Positions 9,600 to 17,824 of a DNA stretch of 64,000 nt are shown here, piece after piece (position 1 is the first letter of the stretch; each line of letters begins with the position of its first letter). The stretch is from positions 1 through 64,000 of the forward strand of contig JBFXAJ010000016.1 of assembly GCA_050184415.1 (NCBI GenBank). Direction: 5' to 3'. The translations under genes were made by a program, and so were the position numbers. The DNA comes from JADLGL01 sp050184415. GTDB taxonomy: Bacteria > Pseudomonadota > Alphaproteobacteria > Rhizobiales > Kaistiaceae. The notes beneath the pieces are model-generated. The model saw only the letters and a program-made list of their open reading frames with translations. It was not told where the DNA came from and ran no database searches.

Positions 9600-9745
9600 G
9601 ACTTGATCCGGGGGAGGCTAGAGCCGGAGGGTGAGGGGGAAGCGGCCGTGAAACACGCCAAGGCCTCGCGTGGCGCGCCCCTCATCCAACCCTTCTCCCC
9701 GCTCGCGGGGAGAAGGAGCTTCAGGCGTTGTGCTCCACCGCACGA
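9600..9745. repeat. Intergenic mosaic repeat with GC-rich hairpin (family A)
   Basis: Contains CCTTCTCCCCGC / GCGGGGAGAAGG (9691-9716) flanked by CCCCTCATCCAAC and GGCGTTGTGCTCCA. The same flanks and a similar hairpin occur at 30560-30616, and the segment around 9623 (GAGGGTGAGGGG...AGCGGCCGTG) recurs around 30750. This is a dispersed non-coding element between the hydrolase and TetR genes. Confidence 0.75.
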
Positions 9746-9839
9746 TCGAGATCGCCGCCGCAGAGTGGGACAGGCTCCGCTCGCCTTGACGAGCAACCGT
9801 CGTCGCGGCTACTTGAGCGATCGATCAAGGCGAGTCGCG

Positions 9840-10436
9840 GTGGACACGAGAACGCGGATCATTCTGGCCGCCATGGAGCTGTTCGGCGACAAGGGGTTCA
9901 ACTCGACGTCGGTCGCCGACATCCTGTCGCGCTCGCAGGTCAACAGCGGCAGCCTCTATCACTTCTTCCCCGGGAAGCAGGACGTCCTCGTCGCGGTGCT
10001 GGAGATGTATCGCGACGGGATCGGCGAGATGCTGCTCGAGCCGGCGTGGCAGGACATTTCCGATCCGATCGAGCGCATCTTCGCGCTCCTTGCCGCCTAC
10101 CGGCGGATGATCGTCGAGACCGACATGCTCTATGGCTGCCCGATCGGCAGCCTCGCGCTCGAGCTGCACGAGCCCGACCCGCGGGTGCGGGAGCTGATCG
10201 CGGCCAATTTCAACGCCTGGACGCTGGCGATCGAGGGCTGCCTGGACGCGGCGTCGGACCGGTTGCCGGACGATCTCGACACCAGGGCTCTCGCCGAGTT
10301 CGTGCTGACGACGATGGAGGGCGGCGTCATGCAGGCGCGCACGCATCGCGACGTCGCCTTCTTCGACCGCACGGTCGCGAACCTTCGCCAATACATGGAG
10401 ATGCTGACGGCGCGAGCCGGTGCCCGCGCCTCATAG
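9840..10436 (+). CDS. TetR/AcrR family transcriptional regulator
   Basis: 198 residues from GTG 9840. The N-terminal helix-turn-helix reads TRIILAAMELFGDKGFNSTSVADI...GSLYHFFPGKQDVL, the classic TetR pattern. The ligand-binding half contains a YGCPIGSLALEL segment found in TetR proteins of the LmrA/YxaF (TetR_C) type. A longer frame to 9603 is repeat DNA. The DUF1761 gene starts 13 bases after the stop, so the two are probably cotranscribed; the hydrolase upstream is another possible target. Confidence 0.88.
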   Translation: MDTRTRIILAAMELFGDKGFNSTSVADILSRSQVNSGSLYHFFPGKQDVLVAVLEMYRDGIGEMLLEPAWQDISDPIERIFALLAAYRRMIVETDMLYGCPIGSLALELHEPDPRVRELIAANFNAWTLAIEGCLDAASDRLPDDLDTRALAEFVLTTMEGGVMQARTHRDVAFFDRTVANLRQYMEMLTARAGARAS

Positions 10437-10449
10437 GGAGTAGGGGCAG

Positions 10450-10848
10450 ATGCTGAGCTTCGACATCAACTGGCTGGCGGTGCTCGCCGCGGCCATCGTC
10501 GCCTTCGCGATCGGCGCGGTCTGGTACTCGCCGGTCCTCTTCAGCCGGGTGTGGCTGCGCGAGACAAACGTCGACGTGAACAACGCCGGCAGTGTCGGCG
10601 TGACGTTCGGCGTCGCGTTCGTCCTGTCGCTGATCGCGGCAGTCTTCTTCGGGGCGATCCTCGGGCCGAACCCGCCGATCGGCAACGCGATCGTGACCGG
10701 CATCGTGGTCGGCGCCGCGTTCGTCGCCACGAGCTTCGGGATCAACTATCTCTTCGAACGGAAGAGCCTGACCCTGTGGTTCATCAACGCCGGCTACCAC
10801 CTGGCGCAGTTCACCGCGATGGGCCTGATCTTCGGCCTCTGGCACTAG
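10450..10848 (+). CDS. DUF1761 family membrane protein
   Basis: 132 residues with four hydrophobic segments. The N-terminus (INWLAVLAAAIVAFAIGAVWYSP) is the diagnostic DUF1761 start and the last segment (FINAGYHLAQFTAMGLIFGLW) fits the family. GGAG sits about eleven bases before ATG 10450. It lies 13 bases after the TetR gene and probably shares its transcript. Function is unknown. Confidence 0.85.
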   Translation: MLSFDINWLAVLAAAIVAFAIGAVWYSPVLFSRVWLRETNVDVNNAGSVGVTFGVAFVLSLIAAVFFGAILGPNPPIGNAIVTGIVVGAAFVATSFGINYLFERKSLTLWFINAGYHLAQFTAMGLIFGLWH

Positions 10849-10893
10849 CGCTTCCGGCCGGCCGCCCTCAGAAACACCGGCGGGATTCGCCAG

Positions 10894-11346
10894 CTAGTCG
10901 TGGTCGTGCCCGGCGTGATCGTGATGGCCGTCCCGGTCGCGTCCCGGCTCGGCGCCTTCGCCGCAGTCGCTGCAGAGGCCGCGCAGCTCGACGGTCATGC
11001 GGTCGACGCGGAACATGGTTTCGGCCGCCGCGGCGCGAAGACCTGCGACCGCGGCGTCCGCCTCGATTTCGCTGACCATGCCGCAATTCTCGCAGATCGC
11101 GAACACGGCCGCCGCGCCCTCGCCGTGATGCGAATGGGCACAGGCGACGTAGGCGTTGAGCGACTCGACGCGGTGCGCGAGACCCTCGTCGACGAGCCGG
11201 TTGAGCGCGCGGTATACGGTGGGCGGCGCCGTGATGCCATGATCCCTGACCGCGTCCAGAATCTGGTATGCCGTCATCGGACCGCCCGCGGCGCGGAGGG
11301 CCCCGTAGATCGGGGCGCGTGCCGACAGGTTTCGGGATCGGGTCAT
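10894..11346 (-). CDS. zur: Fur-family metal regulator, probably Zur
   Basis: 150 residues. N-terminal winged helix (YQILDAVRDHGITAPPTVYRALNRLVDEGLAHRV) and C-terminal metal site with two CxxC pairs (CENCG and CSDCG) plus HSHHGEG, as in Zur. The extreme C-terminus is a His/Asp tail (HHDHAGHDHD), suitable for metal binding. It is divergent from a DUF1007/NicO pair and close to a zinc ABC importer (aztAB), supporting a zinc role over iron. The 94-base divergent space contains an AT-rich element that could be its operator. Confidence 0.85.
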   Translation of the reverse strand: MTRSRNLSARAPIYGALRAAGGPMTAYQILDAVRDHGITAPPTVYRALNRLVDEGLAHRVESLNAYVACAHSHHGEGAAAVFAICENCGMVSEIEADAAVAGLRAAAAETMFRVDRMTVELRGLCSDCGEGAEPGRDRDGHHDHAGHDHD

Positions 11347-11385
11347 TCGAATCGCTCCGCCGCAGCCGAGTGTGCGGCCTCGGGC

Positions 11386-11400
11386 GGTTATATATCATCG
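11386..11400. promoter_or_regulatory. Candidate Zur-type operator between zur and the DUF1007 gene
   Basis: An AT-rich island (GGTTATATATCATCG) in otherwise GC-rich DNA. Its GTTATAT core is repeated, on the other strand, at 13165-13171 ahead of the aztAB unit. Zur boxes in alphaproteobacteria are AT-rich palindromes around TGTTATA...TATAACA, so this is only a partial match. Confidence 0.3.
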
Positions 11401-11440
11401 CAAGGTTGCCCGATTTCAAATCGATGGTCGGGCCGGGCGC

Positions 11441-12103
11441 ATGGCGAAGGGAACGGAATTGCGACTGAAGACACTAGCCCTGGCGTCCTTCGGCATGGTG
11501 GCCGCCTCGCCCGCCCTCGCCCATCCGCATGTCTTCGTCACCGCGAAGGCGGAGCTGGTCTTCAACGCCGCGGGCGAAGTCGCCGCGGTCCGCAACATCT
11601 GGCAGTTCGACGAGGCGTTCTCGGCCTTCGCGGTGCAGGGCCTCGACACCAACAATGACGGCGCGCTGACCGCGGCGGAGCTCGCGCCGCTCGCCCAGGT
11701 CAACATGGACTCGCTCGCCGAATACGGCTTCTTCACCTGGGTGTCGAACAACGGCGCAGCCGCCGCTTTCGCCGCGCCGCAGGACTATTGGCTCGACATC
11801 TACAGCGCCCGGCTGACCCTGTTCTTCACCCTTCCGCTCGAGACGCCATTCCGCCCGACCGGCGAGGCGACCGTCGACGTCTACGACCCAGAATATTACG
11901 TCGCCTTCGACTTCACGCCGGAGACACCGTTCGCCTTGGTCGACGCCCCGGCGGCCTGCGCGTTCCAGTATCGGCCGCCCGGCGAGCTCGACACCGACAC
12001 GGTGGTGGCACTCGCGGCGATCCCGGCGGATCAGATGGTGCCGGAGAATCTCCTGCCGCTGACGAGCATCCTCGCCCACCATTTCGCGGTGAGCTGTCCG
12101 TGA
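11441..12103 (+). CDS. DUF1007 family periplasmic protein, metal-uptake associated
   Basis: 220 residues from ATG 11441, with a signal peptide (cleavage near ALA-HPHV). The mature start HPHVFV and the segment DTNNDGALTAAELAPLA are characteristic of DUF1007 proteins, which usually accompany a NicO/RcnA-type metal transporter. Its stop overlaps the transporter start by one base (TGATG), confirming the pair. The role is probably periplasmic metal handling; that is inferred from the pairing. Position opposite zur suggests zinc-responsive control. Confidence 0.85.
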   Translation: MAKGTELRLKTLALASFGMVAASPALAHPHVFVTAKAELVFNAAGEVAAVRNIWQFDEAFSAFAVQGLDTNNDGALTAAELAPLAQVNMDSLAEYGFFTWVSNNGAAAAFAAPQDYWLDIYSARLTLFFTLPLETPFRPTGEATVDVYDPEYYVAFDFTPETPFALVDAPAACAFQYRPPGELDTDTVVALAAIPADQMVPENLLPLTSILAHHFAVSCP

Positions 12104-13158
12104 TGCGGCGCCCTGCCCTCGCCATTGCCGCCTTCGGGCTCGCGATCGTCGCGGCGGGGGCGGCGCTGGGCCAGGCGGGACCGTTCGGCGTCGGCGCCCC
12201 GGAGCCGGCGCTGGCTCCGATTGGCAGCGGGTTCTTCGGCTCGATCTTCGCGCAGATCGCGGCGTGGCAGTCGGAGTTCTACCGCACGCTCACCGACACC
12301 CTCGGCAACCTCAAGACCGACGGCAGCGCGTTCTTCCTCCTCGCCGGCGTCTCGTTCCTCTACGGCGTCTTCCACGCCGCCGGCCCCGGCCACGGGAAGG
12401 CGGTGATCGGCGCCTACCTCCTCGCCTCGGGCGAGACGCTGCGGCGCGGCATCGTCATCTCGTTCGTCGCCGCCTTCGTCCAGGCTATTGCGGCCGTCGC
12501 GCTCGTCAGCATCGCCGCCGGCATCCTCCGCGTGACGGCGGTTGAGATGACCGCGGCGACGAACGTCCTCGAGATCGCGAGCTACGCGCTCATCGTCCTA
12601 GTCGGGCTGTGGCTCCTTTACGCGAAACTCCGCGGTCGCGGCCATGTCCATGCCGCGCGCTGGGAGGCGCAGCCGGTTCCCGCCGGGGCCACGGGCGATG
12701 CCGCGATGCTGGCCATCGCGCATGACGGGCACGACCATTCCGGCGTACGCCTCGGCGGCCGCTATGCCGCCACGGCCGAAGCCGGCAGCGCCCACGCCCA
12801 TGTCGCCGACCCGGCGCTGCTCCGGCGGCCGCTCACCTTCGCGTCGGCCTGGAGCGCGGTCCTCGCGGTCGGCATCCGGCCCTGTTCCGGCGCGCTCATC
12901 ATCCTCGTCTTCGCGCTGTCGCAGGGCCTTTACCCCGCCGGCATCGCCTCGACCTTCGTGATGGCGATCGGCACCGGGCTCACCGTCGCGATCCTCGCCA
13001 GCCTCGCCGTCGTGGCGCGCGATGCCGCGATCCGCCTGTCCGGCTCGGGCCGCTCCGCGCTCGCTTCCGCGATCCGTGTTGCGGAGATCCTGGCGGCGCT
13101 GGCGCTGGTCGTCCTGGGCGGGCTTCTCCTGGGCGGCGCTGTGCTGTCCGGCACTTGA
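12103..13158 (+). CDS. NicO/RcnA-type nickel/cobalt (metal) transporter
   Basis: 351-residue inner-membrane protein with about seven hydrophobic segments. Hallmarks are HAAGPGHGKAVIGAYLLASGE, a cytoplasmic His-rich loop (AHDGHDHSG...HAHVADP, about residues 205-240) and GIRPCSGALIILVFAL. NicO members export or import Ni/Co and some act on other divalent metals. Coupled with the DUF1007 gene and next to zur, so zinc is possible; direction and substrate are unproven. Confidence 0.85.
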   Translation: MRRPALAIAAFGLAIVAAGAALGQAGPFGVGAPEPALAPIGSGFFGSIFAQIAAWQSEFYRTLTDTLGNLKTDGSAFFLLAGVSFLYGVFHAAGPGHGKAVIGAYLLASGETLRRGIVISFVAAFVQAIAAVALVSIAAGILRVTAVEMTAATNVLEIASYALIVLVGLWLLYAKLRGRGHVHAARWEAQPVPAGATGDAAMLAIAHDGHDHSGVRLGGRYAATAEAGSAHAHVADPALLRRPLTFASAWSAVLAVGIRPCSGALIILVFALSQGLYPAGIASTFVMAIGTGLTVAILASLAVVARDAAIRLSGSGRSALASAIRVAEILAALALVVLGGLLLGGAVLSGT

Positions 13159-13163
13159 CGAAC

Positions 13164-13175
13164 GATATAACATAC
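13164..13175. promoter_or_regulatory. Candidate Zur half-site upstream of the aztAB unit
   Basis: GATATAACATAC, containing TATAACA, the half-site expected in alphaproteobacterial Zur boxes, 47 bases before the small ORF at 13222. The second arm is poorly conserved. Confidence 0.3.
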
Positions 13176-13221
13176 GCCTAGTTGGAACCGTTGCGTACAA
13201 AGTACGTTCGGATTCCAAGAA

Positions 13222-13359
13222 ATGTCGGCTTTGCCATCATCGACGACGCCGCGCCGGTCGGCCGGTGCGGGTCTCCTCGGTTTCAGCGCCGGTCAGCGGC
13301 TTGCCCTCGCGGCGGTAGCGATCGGCGCGCTGTGGCTGCTGGTGTGGTGGGCATTGTGA
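13222..13359 (+). CDS. Small single-pass membrane protein coupled to aztA
   Basis: A 45-residue ORF too short for most gene callers. It begins MSALPSSTTPRRSAG, then a hydrophobic helix of about 19 residues (LALAAVAIGALWLLVWWAL) runs to the C-terminus. The N-terminal half is polar and basic, so the predicted topology is N-in. Its stop overlaps the GTG start of aztA by four bases (GTGA), as in the translationally coupled genes nearby, which argues that it is translated. No strong ribosome site is visible. I do not recognise a family; it could be an accessory subunit of the zinc importer or only a leader peptide. Confidence 0.6.
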   Translation: MSALPSSTTPRRSAGAGLLGFSAGQRLALAAVAIGALWLLVWWAL

Positions 13360-14099
13360 CGCGGGCCGCCCCCATCCATTCGCCGTCGGCGGCGCCGATC
13401 CGGTTCGCGAATGCGACACTGGGCTATGCCGGGCGGCCGATCGTCCGCGATCTCGACTGGACCGTCGGGGCAGGCTCGATGACGGCGATCGTCGGCCCGA
13501 ACGGCGCCGGCAAATCGACCCTCCTCCGCGCCATGGCCGGCGAGCTCGCGCCCTTGTCCGGCCGGATCGAACGCGGCGTGGACCGGCGCCGGATCGCCTA
13601 TCTCCCGCAATCGACGGCGCTCGACCGCACCTTCCCGATCGCCGTCGGCGATCTCGTCGGCATGGGCCTCTTCGGCAAGGTCGGCGCCTTTGGCGGGATC
13701 GGCCGCCACTGGTCGGCCGAGATCGATGCGGCGCTGGCGGCCGTCGGCCTTGCCGATTTCCGCGGCACCCATATCGGCGCGCTGTCGGGCGGCGAGCTAC
13801 AGCGCGTCCTGTTCGCGCGGCTGATCCTCCAGGATCCTTCGGTCGTCCTCCTCGACGAGCCCTTCGCCAGCATCGACCAGGAGACCACCGAGGCGCTGAT
13901 GGCGATCCTGCAGCGCTGGCATGGCGACGGCCGAACGGTGATCGCGGCGCTGCACGACCTCGACCAGGTCCGCCGGATCTTTCCGGACACGCTCCGCCTG
14001 GCCGCCAGCCGGGCGACGTTCGGGCCGACGCCGCAGATGCTGTCGGTCGCCGCGAGCGTCGTGCTGCCGGCCGAGACCATCCGCCGCTCCACCGGCTGA
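13356..14099 (+). CDS. aztA: Zinc ABC transporter ATP-binding protein (AztA-like)
   Basis: 247 residues from GTG 13356. Walker A GPNGAGKST, a Q-loop region IAYLPQSTALDRTFPI, the signature LSGGELQRVLFARLI, Walker B VVLLDEPFASID and H-loop ALHDLDQV are present. The segment LFGKVGAFGGIGR and the C-terminal layout resemble AztA more than ZnuC. The GTG start overlaps the preceding small ORF; a longer frame back to 13182 covers that ORF. It forms a unit with aztB twelve bases downstream. Confidence 0.82.
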   Translation: MTRAAPIHSPSAAPIRFANATLGYAGRPIVRDLDWTVGAGSMTAIVGPNGAGKSTLLRAMAGELAPLSGRIERGVDRRRIAYLPQSTALDRTFPIAVGDLVGMGLFGKVGAFGGIGRHWSAEIDAALAAVGLADFRGTHIGALSGGELQRVLFARLILQDPSVVLLDEPFASIDQETTEALMAILQRWHGDGRTVIAALHDLDQVRRIFPDTLRLAASRATFGPTPQMLSVAASVVLPAETIRRSTG

Positions 14100-14110
14100 A
14101 CGACGCCGCG

Positions 14111-14974
14111 ATGTACGACCTCCTCATCGCGCCGTTCGCCGAGTTCGAGTTCATGCGCCGCGCGCTGGTCGGGGCCATCGCCGTCGCTGCCGGCGCGGCG
14201 CCGATCGGCGTTTTCCTCATGCTGCGGCGGATGAGCCTCACCGGCGACGCCATCGCCCACGGCATCCTGCCGGGCGCGGCGATCGGCTACCTCCTTGCCG
14301 GCCTGTCGCTGACCGCGATGACGATCGGCGGGCTCGTTGCCGGCATGCTGGTGGCGATGGCCGCGGCTTATGTGTCGCGCTCCACCATCCTCAAGGAGGA
14401 CGCGTCGCTCGCCGCCTTCTACCTCGTGTCGCTGGCGCTCGGCGTGATGATCGTCTCGGTCCGCGGCAGCAATCTCGACCTCCTCCACTTCCTCTTCGGC
14501 AGCGTCCTCGCCCTCGACGGCGATGCCGTCCTCCTCCTGGCCGGCATCGCCACCGTGACGCTCGCCGGCATGGCGGTCCTGTTCCGCCCGCTTCTCATCG
14601 ACTCGGTCGACGCGGCATTCCTCCGCCAGGTCAGCCGGAGCGGCACGGTCGCCTACTACGGCTTCCTCGCCCTCGCCGTGCTGAACCTCATCGGCGGCTT
14701 CCACGCCCTGGGTACGCTGATGGCCGTCGGCATCATGATCCTGCCGGCCGCCGCGGCGCGGTTCTGGTCGCATGCGATCGGAGTGGTGATTGCAGTCGCG
14801 CTCGGCATCGCCGTCACGAGCTGCGCGCTGGGGCTGCTGCTCTCGTACCATCTCGATGTGGCGTCTGGCCCCGCGATCATCCTCATTGCCGGGGTGGCCT
14901 ATGTCGTATCGCTGGTGTTCGGCCGCGAGGGGAGCCTGCTGGCGGGGCGGCGAAGGGTGGCGGTGCTGGCGTAG
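14111..14974 (+). CDS. aztB: Zinc ABC transporter permease (AztB-like)
   Basis: 287-residue ABC-3 type permease with eight or nine hydrophobic segments. Recognisable features are FMRRALVGAIAV at the start, FLMLRRMSLTGDAIAHGILPGAAIG in the first third and GTLMAVGIMILPAAAARFW near the ABC-contact loop. These match zinc/manganese permeases, AztB in particular. The expected solute-binding gene (aztC or znuA) does not follow; instead there are 178 bases without a gene and then a convergent monooxygenase, so the receptor must be encoded elsewhere. Confidence 0.85.
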   Translation: MYDLLIAPFAEFEFMRRALVGAIAVAAGAAPIGVFLMLRRMSLTGDAIAHGILPGAAIGYLLAGLSLTAMTIGGLVAGMLVAMAAAYVSRSTILKEDASLAAFYLVSLALGVMIVSVRGSNLDLLHFLFGSVLALDGDAVLLLAGIATVTLAGMAVLFRPLLIDSVDAAFLRQVSRSGTVAYYGFLALAVLNLIGGFHALGTLMAVGIMILPAAAARFWSHAIGVVIAVALGIAVTSCALGLLLSYHLDVASGPAIILIAGVAYVVSLVFGREGSLLAGRRRVAVLA

Positions 14975-15152
14975 CGTCAGACTCGGCCCGCCCCCCTGGA
15001 GGGAGGAGCCGTTCTTCGCGAAGCGAAAGCGGAAGCGGGGCTGTGCGTCGCCACTTGCCTCAGGGTCCGGGTACAGTCCGCTACCCCCTCCGAAGCCTCC
15101 CCCAAGGGCGAGGCTCGGCAGATTGGGGCGGGGCCGGCGGGCGAACGCCGCC

Positions 15153-16352
15153 TCAGCTCGCCATCGCCGCCTTCCGCAGCCCGTCGATCATCGAGGCGCG
15201 CATCACGAAGGCCTTGTGCTTCTCGGGGTCGGCCGCGATCGCCTTCAGCCGCGCCAGCTCGGCCCTCCGTTCGGCGGGGTCGTTGACGCGCATGCGGGCG
15301 CGGTTGGTGGCGGCCTGGCCGAGGACGCTTTCGGCCATCACCGGGCGACGGCGGCGCTCGTAGAGATCGAGGCGTGCGTCGGGCGCGGCACCGTCCCTGA
15401 AGATGGCGCGAAGGCCCGTGGCGAGCTCGAAGGCGTCGTGGATCGCCGCGTTGAGGCCCATGCCGCCCGCGGGCGAGTTCACATGGGCGGCGTCACCGAG
15501 GAGGACCACGCGGCCGGCGCGGTAGCTCGGCACGATCCGCTGCTGCACGCGGTATGGCCAGATGCGGAACACCGGGTATGGCTCCGGCTGCGGCACGACC
15601 GCCTGGAGCACGGCCTCCACGGCCTCGGGGGTCGACTGCTCCTCGATCGAGAGGCTCTCGTCGGGGTACAGCGCGAGGCGCCACAGATCCGGGAGGCGGA
15701 GGAAGGCGATGTGGCTGTCCCTGGTCCAGCAGGAGGTCACCATGGACATGCCCTCGAGGTGGTCCTCGAAGCGGAACGGCGTCGTCACGACCACCGTCGT
15801 CTCCGGGTAGGTCTCGCCCTCGAACGGAATCCCCAAAGCAGCGCGGACCGTGCTCCGCGAACCGTCGGCCCCGACCAGGATCCGGCCGCGGACCTTCTCC
15901 TCGCCGAGGAGGCTCTCGACGGTCACCGTGACGCCGTCGGCGTCGGCCGTGAATCCGGTGACTCTGCTGCCGAAACTCACCGTCGCGTGCGGATGGCCGT
16001 TGAGCCTGTGGAGAAGCTCCTCCGACAGCTTCCACTGCTCGCATTGGAGGCGGAACGGGTGGCGGGTCTCGCCGGCAATGGTCGCGAGCTCGAACACGGC
16101 GCGGTCGCCGTCGGGATGGCTGCGGATCTGCCAGGACGGGCAGACCATCCCGCGCGCCACCAGCTTCGCGGTGATGCCGAGCTCGTCCAGCATGTCGAGC
16201 GTCGGCGGGTGGAAGCTCGTTGCCCGAAGGTCCTGCGCGAGCGCCGGCGCCGCGTCGAAGACTCGGACGTCGATCCCGGCCTCGGCGCAGAGATACGCCA
16301 CCAGGAGGCCGGCCGGACCGCCGCCGGCCACGATCACATCGGCATCCGCCAT
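15153..16352 (-). CDS. FAD-dependent monooxygenase (PHBH/UbiH-like)
   Basis: 399 residues with all three motifs of the group A flavin hydroxylases: the Rossmann start DVIVAGGGPAGLLVAYL, the DG motif LVGADGSRSTVRAALG and the GD motif VVLLGDAAHVNSPAGGMGLNAAI. Such enzymes hydroxylate aromatic or related substrates with NAD(P)H and O2. No adjacent aromatic-degradation genes give the substrate. It is isolated and convergent with aztB. Confidence 0.87.
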   Translation of the reverse strand: MADADVIVAGGGPAGLLVAYLCAEAGIDVRVFDAAPALAQDLRATSFHPPTLDMLDELGITAKLVARGMVCPSWQIRSHPDGDRAVFELATIAGETRHPFRLQCEQWKLSEELLHRLNGHPHATVSFGSRVTGFTADADGVTVTVESLLGEEKVRGRILVGADGSRSTVRAALGIPFEGETYPETTVVVTTPFRFEDHLEGMSMVTSCWTRDSHIAFLRLPDLWRLALYPDESLSIEEQSTPEAVEAVLQAVVPQPEPYPVFRIWPYRVQQRIVPSYRAGRVVLLGDAAHVNSPAGGMGLNAAIHDAFELATGLRAIFRDGAAPDARLDLYERRRRPVMAESVLGQAATNRARMRVNDPAERRAELARLKAIAADPEKHKAFVMRASMIDGLRKAAMAS

Positions 16353-16515
16353 GCCCGCTCCGCACCGCCGGGACGGCGCCGTGACAGCACCAAGGGGTTC
16401 GGCTAGAGGAAGCCCGCCCGGCCCCGGGCATTCCGAACCGAAGGCTTAGGCGGACGCGGCGGCGCCGCCAAGGGCGCCTGTTCCGTCCATGGCCGCCGCC
16501 GGCAGAGAGCCCGCA

Positions 16516-17814
16516 ATGTCCGATCCGCGCCGCAGACTTGCCGAGGCCTTGTTCTCCGCCGCGGTGGGTGCCGCGAGCGCTGCGGTCTGCCTGCCCGGCC
16601 ACCTGCCGCCGGCCCCGCGCAACGGCCGGCTCATCCTGTTCGGCGCCGGCAAGGGCGGCGCGGACCTCGTCCGGGTCGCGATCGGCAACTACCTCGCGAC
16701 CGACCCGATGGTCCTCACGCGGCTCGCCGGACTGGCGGTCACCCGCTACGGCTATCGCGCGCCGACCGACCCCCTGCCCTGCCGCGAAGCCGGCCATCCG
16801 CTCCCCGACGAGGCGAGCGTCGCCGCGTCCGAGGAGATGCTGCGGATCGCGAAATCGGCGACGGCGGACGACCTCGTTCTGGTCCTCCTGTCCGGCGGCG
16901 CGTCCGCGAACCTGACGCTGCCGGTCGCGGGCCTGACGCTCGCCGACAAGCAGGCCGTGTCGCGCAGCCTGCTGCGCTCAGGCGCCGACATCAACGAGAT
17001 CAACACCGTCCGCCGCCACCTCTCGCGCATCAAGGGCGGCAAGCTCGCCGCCGCGGCGCACCCGGCCCGGGTCGTGACGCTCGCGATCTCCGACGTGCCC
17101 GGCGACAACCCGGCCGCGATCGGGTCCGGGCCGACGGTGCCGGATGCATCGACCCTCACGGACGCAGTTGCGGTGATCGAGCGCTACAGGATCGACCTCG
17201 CGCCGCACATCATGGCCGCGCTCCGCGACCCTGCGAACGAGACCCTGAAGCCTGGCGACCCGGTCTTCGCCAATTCGACCTACGAGATCATCGCGACCGC
17301 GCGAGATTCCCTCGCGGCCGCGGCGAAGCTCGCCGCCAACGCCGGCTACGAACCGATCGTTCTCGGCGACCGCGTCACCGGCGAAGCGCGCGACCTCGGC
17401 GCCGCCCACGCCCGTCAGGCGAAGGAAGCCGCCGACGCCGGCCGCCGCATCGCGATCATCTCCGGCGGCGAGGCGACGGTCACGGTGACGGGCACCGGCC
17501 GCGGCGGTCCGAACCAGGAATACGCGCTCGGCCTCGCGCTCGCGATCGACGGCGACCCCCGCATCGTCGGCATCGCCGGCGACACCGACGGCACCGATGG
17601 CGGTGCGGGTGCGGCCACGGACCCCGCCGGAGCCTTCGCCGACGCGACGACCGTGGCGCGGGCGCGCGCCGCGGGGCGCGATCCGCAGGCGGACCTCGCC
17701 AGCAACGACTCGACTAGCTTCTTCAAGGCGATCGGCGATCTCCTGAACCCCGGCCCGACGCGGACGAACGTCAGCGATTTCCGCGCGGTGCTAGTCGATC
17801 CGGACCGCAAGTGA
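16516..17814 (+). CDS. Glycerate 2-kinase (DUF4147/MOFRL type)
   Basis: 432 residues; ATG 16516 has AGAGAG upstream and gives the usual start, while the ATG at 16489 lacks one. GAGKGGADLVRVA near the N-terminus and the C-terminal MOFRL region (ISGGEATVTVTGTGRGGPNQEYALGLA ... GDTDGTDGGAGAATDP) identify the class II glycerate kinase (GckA/TtuD) family, which makes 2-phosphoglycerate from D-glycerate. It matches the hydroxypyruvate isomerase and tartronate-semialdehyde reductase encoded 1.7 kb downstream on the other strand, so together they drain glyoxylate-derived C3 acids into glycolysis. Confidence 0.88.
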   Translation: MSDPRRRLAEALFSAAVGAASAAVCLPGHLPPAPRNGRLILFGAGKGGADLVRVAIGNYLATDPMVLTRLAGLAVTRYGYRAPTDPLPCREAGHPLPDEASVAASEEMLRIAKSATADDLVLVLLSGGASANLTLPVAGLTLADKQAVSRSLLRSGADINEINTVRRHLSRIKGGKLAAAAHPARVVTLAISDVPGDNPAAIGSGPTVPDASTLTDAVAVIERYRIDLAPHIMAALRDPANETLKPGDPVFANSTYEIIATARDSLAAAAKLAANAGYEPIVLGDRVTGEARDLGAAHARQAKEAADAGRRIAIISGGEATVTVTGTGRGGPNQEYALGLALAIDGDPRIVGIAGDTDGTDGGAGAATDPAGAFADATTVARARAAGRDPQADLASNDSTSFFKAIGDLLNPGPTRTNVSDFRAVLVDPDRK

Positions 17815-17824
17815 GGAGGAGACC

